Source: G965279335 sp965279285 (GTDB lineage Bacteria; Pseudomonadota; Gammaproteobacteria; DSM-16500). Taken from it: DNA of 64,000 nt. The number at the start of each line of letters is the position of its first letter. Position 1 is the first letter of the stretch. The notes beneath the pieces are model-generated. The model made no database searches, had not been told where the DNA came from, and worked only from the letters and a program-made list of their open reading frames with translations. Shown here piece after piece: positions 18,208 to 25,554 of the stretch. Both the position numbers and the translations under genes were made by a program. The stretch is from contig OZ257148.1 of assembly GCA_965279285.1 (NCBI GenBank), positions 434,001 to 498,000 of the forward strand, read 5' to 3'.

Positions 18208-19155
18208 GTGCCTGAAATAATGATTTTCAGTGGTAACGCTAGCAAAGATCTGGCCCAAAATATTGTTGAACACTTAAACTTGCCCTTAGGCAAAGCCACT
18301 GTTGGTACATTTAGTGACGGTGAAACTCTCGTAGAAATTCAAGAAAATGTTCGCGGACGCGATATTTTTATTATCCAATCCACTTGTGCACCATCGAATG
18401 ACTCCTTGATGGAGCTTATTATCATGGCAGACGCATTACGCCGCGCATCAGCAGCAAAAATTACTGCTGTAGTGCCGTATTTTGGCTATGCTCGCCAAGA
18501 TCGACGTGTTCGCTCAGCTCGCGTACCTATTACCGCAAAAATTGTTGCTGACATGATGGCTTCGGTCGGGATCAGTCGGTTAGTGACGGTTGATCTGCAT
18601 GCTGATCAAATCCAAGGCTTTTTTTACATGCCGGTCGACAACCTTTATAGCACACCGATTATGCTAGAAGACATTCATAAAAAGTCCTATAAAAACATCA
18701 TGGTAGTCTCACCCGACGTGGGCGGCGTGATCCGTGCTCGCGCGATCGCGAAACGCTTGCCTGGAGCAGACCTTGCTATTATTGATAAACGCCGCCCCCA
18801 ACCCAATGAAGCACAAGTTATGCACATTATTGGGGATGTAAAAGACCGTGAATGCATTATTGTTGATGATATTGTTGATACTGCCGGCACCCTTGGTAAA
18901 GCTGCTGAAGCTTTAAAACTGCATGGCGCCGCTAAAGTAGTTGCGTATATCACCCACCCAGTTCTATCAGGCAATGCGATTCAAAACATTGAATCATCAC
19001 CTATTGATGAACTGATAGTCACCGATACAATTCCACTGCGAAACGATGCAAAATCATGTCATCGCATTCATTCTATCTCTCTCAGCCAAATGATTGCGGA
19101 AGCTATTCGTCGAATTAGTGGCTCAGGATCACTCAGTCGGATGTTTTTAGACTAA
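18208..19155 (+). CDS. prs: Ribose-phosphate pyrophosphokinase
   Basis: 315 residues starting at a GTG (18208) behind GTGAGAG. It has the flexible loop VVPYFGYARQDRR near 90-102 and the PRPP loop DDIVDTAGT near 215-224. It makes PRPP from ribose-5-phosphate and ATP for nucleotides, histidine and tryptophan. It sits directly downstream of tRNA-Gln. Confidence 0.97.
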   Translation: MPEIMIFSGNASKDLAQNIVEHLNLPLGKATVGTFSDGETLVEIQENVRGRDIFIIQSTCAPSNDSLMELIIMADALRRASAAKITAVVPYFGYARQDRRVRSARVPITAKIVADMMASVGISRLVTVDLHADQIQGFFYMPVDNLYSTPIMLEDIHKKSYKNIMVVSPDVGGVIRARAIAKRLPGADLAIIDKRRPQPNEAQVMHIIGDVKDRECIIVDDIVDTAGTLGKAAEALKLHGAAKVVAYITHPVLSGNAIQNIESSPIDELIVTDTIPLRNDAKSCHRIHSISLSQMIAEAIRRISGSGSLSRMFLD

Positions 19156-19182
19156 GTCATTCCAGGCTTAATACAAAAGGCC

Positions 19183-19340
19183 TAATTATTCAGAGTTTGG
19201 TGGGCACGCTGCGCTTTGCCCACCCTACATTTTTTATAATTTCCACCACCCACGACATCATCGATTACAAAAATACAATAAATAATGTAGGGTGGGCAAA
19301 GCGCAGCGTGCCCACCAAACTCCAGCCACTGAATAACTAC
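19183..19340. repeat. Palindromic element R4, core type A
   Basis: The left end TAATTATTCAG and right end CACTGAATAACTAC enclose type A arms separated by a roughly 70-nt loop, larger than usual. It lies between prs and rplY, on the same strand as both. Confidence 0.92.
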
Positions 19341-19443
19341 ACATCACTAGCCACACCCAAAAATTCGTGTACAATATGCGGCTCTTTCCATCCCTGGTCG
19401 CAAGGCGATGGAGTGCTTTAAACATTATTTTTTGGAGAAACAC

Positions 19444-20130
19444 ATGGCTACAACCCACAAATTTGAATTAGACGCTGAAATACGCATGGACATAGGGAAA
19501 GGTGCGAGCCGCCGCTTACGTCATGCTAATCAAATTCCAGCTGTTGTTTACGGTGCAGGCGAAGACGCTATGTCGCTGACATTAAACCACGATAAAGTCT
19601 CTGTTGCTCTTTCTCATGAAGCTTTTTATTCCCATATTTTAACCTTAAAAGTAGGGAAAAAATTGGAAAAAGTGATTTTAAAAGCCATACAGCGTGACCC
19701 TGCAAAACCACGTATTCATCACATTGATTTTTTACGTGTTAGAGCTGACCAAAAACTTCATATGCATGTTCCAATCCATTTTATGGGTGAAGAAGATGCT
19801 CCGGGGTTAAAAGAAGGCGGCGTTATCTCACACATTATTGCTGACGTTGAAGTTTCATGCTTACCTGCTGACTTACCTGAACATATCGAAGCTGATCTTT
19901 CGGCATTAAAGCTCAACCAAATAATTCATTTGTCTGATCTTAAGCTACCTAAAGGCGTCACATTAGTTGCATTTGCTCATGGCGTTGAAGGTCATGATCT
20001 ACCTGTTGCTTCTATGCATATCCCACGCGTTATTGAAGAAGAAGTCGCTGTGGTAGAAGAAGAAACAAGCGCTGAAAGCACTGATGCTGCCACAGAAGAA
20101 GCACCAGCAGCTGAAGGTGATAAAGAATAA
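19444..20130 (+). CDS. rplY: Ribosomal protein bL25 (Ctc form)
   Basis: 228 residues from the ATG at 19444, preceded by TTGGAGAAACAC; an ATG 36 nt upstream lacks a ribosome site. This is the long Ctc form: an N-terminal 5S rRNA-binding L25 domain with GKGASRRLRHANQIPAVVYG, a C-terminal TL5 domain, and an acidic Ala/Glu tail. It binds 5S rRNA in the large subunit. It is grouped with prs and pth as usual. Confidence 0.94.
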   Translation: MATTHKFELDAEIRMDIGKGASRRLRHANQIPAVVYGAGEDAMSLTLNHDKVSVALSHEAFYSHILTLKVGKKLEKVILKAIQRDPAKPRIHHIDFLRVRADQKLHMHVPIHFMGEEDAPGLKEGGVISHIIADVEVSCLPADLPEHIEADLSALKLNQIIHLSDLKLPKGVTLVAFAHGVEGHDLPVASMHIPRVIEEEVAVVEEETSAESTDAATEEAPAAEGDKE

Positions 20131-20153
20131 TATCAAGCTGAGTTACTCCATCA

Positions 20154-20185
20154 GCCTTTCCCTTTTTTAAAAAGAAGGGAAAGGC
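20154..20185 (+). terminator. Hairpin between rplY and pth
   Basis: An 11-bp perfect stem GCCTTTCCCTT/AAGGGAAAGGC with a 10-nt A/T loop, 23 nt after the rplY stop. There is no T-run behind it, so an attenuator or RNA-processing hairpin is as likely as a full terminator. Confidence 0.45.
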
Positions 20186-20211
20186 AAAATTAACAAACAA
20201 TGAGGTACTCC

Positions 20212-20790
20212 ATGACAGCAGGCATACAACTTATTGTTGGCCTGGGAAATCCTGGACAAGAGTACGAACAAACTCGTCATAATGCAGGTGCTTGGTTTGT
20301 ATCAAACCTTGTTCACTCATTACATCTTACGCTTAAAAATGAAAAAAAATATCATGGCCTACATACACAAGCTACTTTATTAAGCCATGATATTCATTTA
20401 CTTATTCCAACTACCTTTATGAATCTTAGCGGAATCTGCGTTAAATCCATTATGAATTACTATAAAATTCCAGCGCATGCAGTTCTTGTTGCCCATGATG
20501 AAATTGATTTACCCGTTGGTGAAATTCGCTTGAAGTTTGACGGTGGCCATGGTGGTCATAATGGCTTGCGTGATATCATTCGCCACCTTAATACAACCCA
20601 ATTTCATCGCTTACGCATTGGCGTTGGTCGCCCAACGCACAGTAATGAAGTCATCGACTATGTGCTCCATCCACCCAAAAAATCAGAACGCGGACTAATC
20701 GATACCGCCATGCACGATGCAGAACGCATTTTACCTTTAGTGCTCAAGGGCGATTTTCAAATAGCAATGAACCAATTACACACAAAATAG
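20212..20790 (+). CDS. pth: Peptidyl-tRNA hydrolase
   Basis: 192 residues from the ATG at 20212, chosen because TGAGG lies 6 nt upstream; the ATG at 20200 has no ribosome site. Motifs are GLGNPG at 10-15, the catalytic histidine H23 in TRHNAG, VAHDEIDLPVG and GGHGGHNGLRDI. It recycles peptidyl-tRNA dropped from ribosomes. It is 10 nt from ychF, with which it forms a conserved pair. Confidence 0.96.
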   Translation: MTAGIQLIVGLGNPGQEYEQTRHNAGAWFVSNLVHSLHLTLKNEKKYHGLHTQATLLSHDIHLLIPTTFMNLSGICVKSIMNYYKIPAHAVLVAHDEIDLPVGEIRLKFDGGHGGHNGLRDIIRHLNTTQFHRLRIGVGRPTHSNEVIDYVLHPPKKSERGLIDTAMHDAERILPLVLKGDFQIAMNQLHTK

Positions 20791-20800
20791 GAACTCTTTT

Positions 20801-21892
20801 ATGGGCATCAAATGCGGCATTGTCGGCTTACCCAACGTAGGCAAATCCACTTTATTTAACTGCTTAACTAAAGCAGGTGTTGATGCATCCAACTATCCTT
20901 TTTGCACGATAGAACCCAATGTTGGCATTGTCCCTGTTCCTGATCCACGTCTAGAAAAATTGGCAGCGATTGTAAAACCCGAGCGTATATTACCAACCAC
21001 TATGGAATTTGTTGATATTGCTGGCATTGTAAAAGGTGCGGCCCAAGGAGAAGGTTTAGGAAATAAATTTTTAGCGAATATTCGTGAAGCAGATGCCATT
21101 GCGCATGTTGTACGTTGCTTTGAAAATACGGATGTCGTCCACGTTGCTGGAAAAATTTCACCAAAAGATGATATTGAAGTGATTAATACTGAATTAGCTT
21201 TAGCGGATTTAGAATCCGTGGAACGCACTATTCAACGCTTACAAAAACAAGCAAAAGGCGGCGATAAAAATATTATCGCGGATATTGCACTCTTAGAACG
21301 AATTAAAATAAAACTAAATGAAGGACAACCGGCTCGATCACTCAATTTTACTAAAGAGGAAAAAGATCGTCTTAAGCCTTATCCATTACTCACTTTAAAA
21401 CCGACATTATATATTGCGAATGTTGCTGAAACTGGTTTTACTAACAATCCTTTTCTTACCCAAGTAAAAGCAATTGCTGAACAAGAAAATGCGGATGTTG
21501 TGGCCGTTTGCGCGGCGATTGAATCAGAAATTGCTGAATTAGATGATGAAGAAAAAATGGAGTTTCTCACATCACTTGGTCTTGATGAACCTGGATTAAA
21601 TCGCGTCATTCATGCTGGATATAAACTGCTAGGTTTGGAAATGTATTTTACCGCGGGCGTAAAAGAAGTGCGTGCATGGACTATTCCTATCGGATCAACA
21701 GCACCACAATCTGCCGGTGTTATTCATACTGATTTTGAAAAAGGGTTTATTCGTGCAGAAGTGATTAGCTATGATGATTTTATTAAATACAATGGTGAGC
21801 CTGGCGCAAAAGAAGCGGGAAAATGGCGCTTAGAAGGAAAAGAATATATTGTAAAAGATGGTGATGTGATGCATTTTAGGTTTAATGTGTAA
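20801..21892 (+). CDS. ychF: YchF/OLA1-type ATPase
   Basis: 363 residues. The P-loop GLPNVGKSTLFN is at 8-19 and switch motif DIAGIVKGAAQGEGLGN near 68-84; the G4 motif is not NKxD, in keeping with the ATP preference known for this family. A coiled coil and C-terminal TGS domain follow (AWTIPIGSTAPQSAGVIH). It is ribosome-associated and linked to stress responses. Last gene of the plus-strand cluster; a type C palindrome begins at its stop codon. Confidence 0.96.
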   Translation: MGIKCGIVGLPNVGKSTLFNCLTKAGVDASNYPFCTIEPNVGIVPVPDPRLEKLAAIVKPERILPTTMEFVDIAGIVKGAAQGEGLGNKFLANIREADAIAHVVRCFENTDVVHVAGKISPKDDIEVINTELALADLESVERTIQRLQKQAKGGDKNIIADIALLERIKIKLNEGQPARSLNFTKEEKDRLKPYPLLTLKPTLYIANVAETGFTNNPFLTQVKAIAEQENADVVAVCAAIESEIAELDDEEKMEFLTSLGLDEPGLNRVIHAGYKLLGLEMYFTAGVKEVRAWTIPIGSTAPQSAGVIHTDFEKGFIRAEVISYDDFIKYNGEPGAKEAGKWRLEGKEYIVKDGDVMHFRFNV

Positions 21893-21987
21893 TTAACTTA
21901 AAAGCAGCGCGTCTGGATCTCGCGTTTTATTATCCCAACGTCCCGCTGCTTGTCCGCGAGATCCAGGTATGTTACTACTAAATAGTT
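21893..21987. repeat. Palindromic element R5, core type C (degenerate)
   Basis: Inverted arms GTCTGGATCTCGCG and CGCGAGATCCAG surround a loop with CGTCCCGCTGCTTGTC. The outer termini are decayed: only ACTAAATAGTT is recognisable on the right. It lies between the convergent ychF and candidate effector genes. Confidence 0.8.
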
Positions 21988-21999
21988 CTTTATTTTTTT

Positions 22000-23106
22000 C
22001 TAAGCTGGGCTTTGGCGCTTACAAGCTTGTATTGGGTCTGATTGTAAAACCATCCTCTGCTCACCAACATCTGCACTAAATAATCCCATATATTGTGATG
22101 CCGCTGCTACTCTACTACCATCAACAGTAGGTATACATTGATCATACTCTTCAAAAAAACACTGGGCTTGAAAAAACCTACGCTCTTGATCGCTAGTGAA
22201 AGATACGAGCTGCCCTCTATTCCTAACTTTCATAGACTTTCGATGCAACTCATGACGTATAAAATCTAACCTGTTGTTTGCATTACTCATTTTTTTACAA
22301 GCAATAACATGACTTGGTGGCACGGGCAAGAGCTGCCACCCATCATCTGATGGACCCATTTTTTGCTCTTTTGTTGCACCAATTTTTAGCTCTTTTGCTC
22401 GATCATCAAGATTTTTCTCACCTACTGCTACAGTAGACTCGAGCGCTTTTATTTCCTCAATTGCCCGCTTACCATCTGCTACCAAACGTTGTATGCCCTT
22501 ATTTTCCTCCATTTTAGGAGCGCCTTTTATTAATGTTACGAGCTCTCTAACAGGCATTTTAATGAACCATGTTAGCGGCGTTGCTGCTATTTGTGTAATT
22601 CCGCGAGCTAAACTAAAAGCACCCTCTAATAACCAAGAAAGAGCACGAACGCCGAACCAAGCAGCCGTATACAAATTTAAAGGAGTACTTGATACAATAT
22701 TCCAATTAACAAGCTCGAAAACAAAATATATCGGCGCACCTATCAAGTTCACTATACCTTTAGCAATATTTCCAATACCGCTAATAGGTTGCATGAAATC
22801 CCGCTTAATATGATAAATAGATTTGTAAGGCTTAAAAGTATCGATAAAATCTTTGCCGACATCGACTATAGGTTGTAAACCACCTAATACTTGCCACAGA
22901 CGCACCCAAGGAACTGATGCAGGCACTTCAGGGAAAGCATCTAGGTCCCAGCGCCCCCTGCTGTAAAAATAATCACCATTTAATTTAGACCAAGCATAGT
23001 CTTCTGGACAAAAATATTGGTAAAATTTCTCCGCGAATGGGAATCTTTTCCGCATCAAATATTCAAGGAAAGAATAGTAACTCCGATTAATTCTTATCAC
23101 CGCCAT
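22000..23106 (-). CDS. Candidate T4BSS effector, orphan protein with hydrophobic region
   Basis: 368 residues with no family that I recognise. The N-terminal third is basic and aromatic (RKRFPFAEKFYQYF). Residues about 110-195 contain three amphipathic or hydrophobic segments (GIVNLIGAPIYFVFELVNW and similar), followed by a charged helical region near 205-245 and a soluble C-terminus with VIACKKMSNANNRLDFIRHE. The promoter carries a PmrA-like tandem repeat (23145-23164) and TATAAT. GGAG lies 1 nt before the ATG at 23106 and 7 nt before an in-frame GTG at 23100, so the true start could be GTG. Effector status is inferred from orphan nature, promoter and T4BSS presence. Confidence 0.6.
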   Translation of the reverse strand: MAVIRINRSYYSFLEYLMRKRFPFAEKFYQYFCPEDYAWSKLNGDYFYSRGRWDLDAFPEVPASVPWVRLWQVLGGLQPIVDVGKDFIDTFKPYKSIYHIKRDFMQPISGIGNIAKGIVNLIGAPIYFVFELVNWNIVSSTPLNLYTAAWFGVRALSWLLEGAFSLARGITQIAATPLTWFIKMPVRELVTLIKGAPKMEENKGIQRLVADGKRAIEEIKALESTVAVGEKNLDDRAKELKIGATKEQKMGPSDDGWQLLPVPPSHVIACKKMSNANNRLDFIRHELHRKSMKVRNRGQLVSFTSDQERRFFQAQCFFEEYDQCIPTVDGSRVAAASQYMGLFSADVGEQRMVLQSDPIQACKRQSPA

Positions 23107-23144
23107 ACTCCAAATTCTAATAGTGTCTGTATTATATACAACGA

Positions 23145-23164
23145 TACCTTAAGATAATATTAAT
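23145..23164 (-). promoter_or_regulatory. PmrA-like tandem box upstream of the candidate effector
   Basis: On the minus strand ATTAATATT-AT-CTTAAGGTA: two TTAA-type half-sites 11 nt apart. This resembles the PmrA response-regulator element described for Legionella and Coxiella effector genes. A TATAAT lies 8 nt further downstream (23131-23136). The second half-site is weaker than the first. Confidence 0.4.
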
Positions 23165-23194
23165 ATTAGCAGATGGATTGAAAAAATTTCGATC

Positions 23195-23321
23195 GCAACT
23201 ATTCAGCAGGTGGGCACGCTGCGCTTTGCCCACCCTACATTTTTATAATTTATTTTGTAAATTTTTGTAGGGTAGGCAAAGCGCAGCGTGCCCACCAAAC
23301 CCTTTAGACCTTAGCTGACTC
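23195..23321. repeat. Palindromic element R6, core type A
   Basis: The left end GCAACTATTCAGCAGG runs directly into the core arm with no variable stem; the right arm is followed by TTTAGACCTTAGCTGACT, a decayed terminus. It lies upstream of the candidate effector promoter. Confidence 0.88.
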
Positions 23322-23439
23322 AACAATAAGTATAGGCGTGATTTGAAATTTTTCCTGGGTAAGACAAAAATTCTCTGCCAAACAAGGTAAAAAAGAAATT
23401 TTAACCTGCTGGTTTTATTCATGTTTTTAAATTAGATAT

Positions 23440-23482
23440 AGCAATTGTTTGACAAATATCTGCTTTATGGGTAACAATTGCT
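23440..23482 (+). promoter_or_regulatory. Inverted repeat overlapping a TTGACA promoter
   Basis: AGCAATTGTT (23440-23449) and its exact complement AACAATTGCT (23473-23482) flank TTGACA (23449-23454); a weak -10 (TAACAA) would start 17 nt after it, inside the right arm. This looks like an operator over a promoter reading toward the L,D-transpeptidase gene 180 nt away. I see no other gene-like content in 23322-23664. Confidence 0.45.
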
Positions 23483-23664
23483 CATCGCAAAATTGGGGTT
23501 GATTAAAAAGTGCAGATTTAGGGATAAAATAAAGAATCTACATTTTCTAACCACACCTCTCAGCAAACTAGCTTTATCAACACGCAACACCTCACATAAA
23601 CGCAGCACGTGGGTACTTTCAGGATTATCACAACGATATCCTTACAAAAATAACTGAACGAGAG

Positions 23665-24393
23665 ATGATGACAACCATGAAAATAAGACATTTATTATTA
23701 TTTATTTTTATCATATTAAACATTGGTGCCTGGGGGCCTTTTTATTTTCACTCAACAGCGGCTATCTCAGCAAACGAAGAAGCGACGGGCTCAAAACAAT
23801 GGTTAGATAAAGAAACAAAAGTTATTCTTTCTCAAGCCGATAACTTGGATCCTCTCGTTTTAAAGTTAGGATTAACTGCTTACCTTAAAGCGAGAAAAAA
23901 AGGCTTAGATGATAAACAATTATTAACTATTGTTGATTATTCAAAACCATCTAATCAACGTCGCTTATGGGTTGTTAATTTAAAAACAAATAAAATTTTA
24001 TTTAACACCTACGTTGCTCATGGAAAAAATAGCGGTGGCGTCAATTCAACATCATTTTCAAATCAACCCACTAGCTTAAAATCTAGCTTAGGTGTCTTTG
24101 TTACGAGTGAAACTTATGAAGGACATAACGGCTATTCTTTACGTATGGAAGGCTTGGAACGCGGAGTGAATGATAATGCTTATGCTCGTGATATTGTATT
24201 TCATGGTGCTCGCTATGTTAGCCAAGAAATTGCAAAAGTACGCGGAGCATTAGGTCGCAGCTGGGGATGCATGGCAATCGATGAACATTTGGTAAAACCA
24301 TTAATTAATACCATTAAAAATAAAACATTAATCGTTGCTTATTATCCAGATAAAAAATGGTTGAAAAATTCTGAGTTTTTAAAGGAAGTTTAA
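23665..24393 (+). CDS. Exported murein L,D-transpeptidase (YkuD-like)
   Basis: 242 residues. It has an N-terminal signal peptide or anchor (MKIRHLLLFIFIILNIGAWG) and a catalytic domain with H180 in VFHGARY and C202 in GRSWGCMAI. These correspond to the H-G and S-x-G-C active site of the L,D-transpeptidase superfamily (short catalytic-domain type). Such enzymes make 3-3 peptidoglycan cross-links or attach lipoproteins to the wall. Three ATGs (23665, 23668, 23677) are possible starts near GAGAG. It is monocistronic, with a possible operator at 23440-23482. Confidence 0.85.
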   Translation: MMTTMKIRHLLLFIFIILNIGAWGPFYFHSTAAISANEEATGSKQWLDKETKVILSQADNLDPLVLKLGLTAYLKARKKGLDDKQLLTIVDYSKPSNQRRLWVVNLKTNKILFNTYVAHGKNSGGVNSTSFSNQPTSLKSSLGVFVTSETYEGHNGYSLRMEGLERGVNDNAYARDIVFHGARYVSQEIAKVRGALGRSWGCMAIDEHLVKPLINTIKNKTLIVAYYPDKKWLKNSEFLKEV

Positions 24394-24454
24394 TGGTGTC
24401 AGCGCGCTTCGCTGGGTCATGCCAATAGCTCATAGGCATTAACTTAACACAAAA

Positions 24455-24608
24455 TGTAGGGTGGACAAAGCGCAGCGTGTCCACCGTTCAAACTATTTAC
24501 AACACCACAATCAACTGCTGAACCAAAAGAACCATCTACACCAACTAACAAAAACAACAATCAATCGCGTTAATAACGGTGGGCACGCTGCGCTTTGCCC
24601 ACCCTACA
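24455..24608. repeat. Palindromic element R7, core type A, arms in reversed order
   Basis: Here the GTAGGGTGG...CCACC arm comes first and the GGTGGGCACGCTGCGC...CCTAC arm second, about 85 nt apart. This is the opposite of all other copies, and no clear GTAAC terminus is present. It lies between the ldt and rlmB 3' ends (convergent). Confidence 0.85.
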
Positions 24609-24655
24609 AAACTGGTATGACAATGTATGACAATGCTACGTACATTACTGTCTAG

Positions 24656-25402
24656 CTAAAAACATCTTTGCCTGACTGCCTCAAATAAAAATACACCAGT
24701 AGCAACCGACACATTTAAACTCGAAACACTACCACTCATAGGGATTTTTATTAACCCATCACAACAATCACGCGTTAAACGCCTTAAACCAGAACCTTCT
24801 GCTCCCAAAACAAACGCAATAGATCCTTTAAAATTAATTTCAAATAAACTTTTTTCTGCTTCACCAGCAGCACCATAAATCCAAATATTTCTTTCTTTTA
24901 AAAATGCGATGGTTCGTGCCAAATTAGTAACCTGAATAAAGGGAATCACTTCTGCTGCACCACTTGCAACTTTTGAAACTGTCGCAGTAATACCAACCGC
25001 CTTATCTTTCGGCGCAATCACTGCATGAACACCTGCTGCATCAGCAGTACGTAATATAGCGCCTAAATTATGTGGATCTTGAACACCATCAAGAATTAAT
25101 AAAAACGGCGGTTCATTTAAATTATCTAATAACTCATCTAAATCTTTTTCTGAGTAATGTCGTGCTGGTTCGCAAACGGCAAGCAACCCTTGATGGTTTG
25201 CTTCATTTGTCATACGATCTAATTGACTACGCGCAAGATATTCTATTTTTATTTTTTGCTGATTAGCTAACTCAAGCACAGCTTGAATTTTTTTATCCGT
25301 CCGATCTTGCAAAACATATAAGCATTTAATTCGCTCAGGATTTTTTTGCACTAAGGATTCAACTGCATGTAAACCAAAGATAGATAGCTTTTGTTCTTTC
25401 AT
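24656..25402 (-). CDS. rlmB: RlmB, 23S rRNA Gm2251 methyltransferase
   Basis: 248 residues, SpoU family: an N-terminal substrate-binding L30e-like domain (IFGLHAVESLVQ) and a SPOUT knot domain with LDGVQDPHNLGAILRTADA near 135-153 and the C-terminal motifs VLGAEGSGLRRL and IPMSGSVSSLNVSVA. It 2'-O-methylates a guanosine in the peptidyl-transferase loop. It follows rnr on the same strand, the conserved pair, but a palindromic element lies between them. Confidence 0.94.
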   Translation of the reverse strand: MKEQKLSIFGLHAVESLVQKNPERIKCLYVLQDRTDKKIQAVLELANQQKIKIEYLARSQLDRMTNEANHQGLLAVCEPARHYSEKDLDELLDNLNEPPFLLILDGVQDPHNLGAILRTADAAGVHAVIAPKDKAVGITATVSKVASGAAEVIPFIQVTNLARTIAFLKERNIWIYGAAGEAEKSLFEINFKGSIAFVLGAEGSGLRRLTRDCCDGLIKIPMSGSVSSLNVSVATGVFLFEAVRQRCF

Positions 25403-25455
25403 CGTCTTTCTCTTCAGGAGTTATGATCACAGCTCTGAAAGCCACAACATTTTTC

Positions 25456-25553
25456 GTAACTATTCAGCGACATGTCTGGATCCCGCGGACAAGCCGCGGG
25501 ACGTTGAAACTTTGGCTTGTCCGCGGGATCCAGGCATGCCACTGAGTAGTTAC
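25456..25553. repeat. Palindromic element R18, core type C
   Basis: Termini GTAACTATTCAGCGAC and ACTGAGTAGTTAC with core arms TGTCTGGATCCCGCGGACAA and TTGTCCGCGGGATCCAGGCA. The right end is 1 nt from the rnr stop codon, so it splits the rnr-rlmB operon. Confidence 0.92.
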
Positions 25554-25554
25554 A

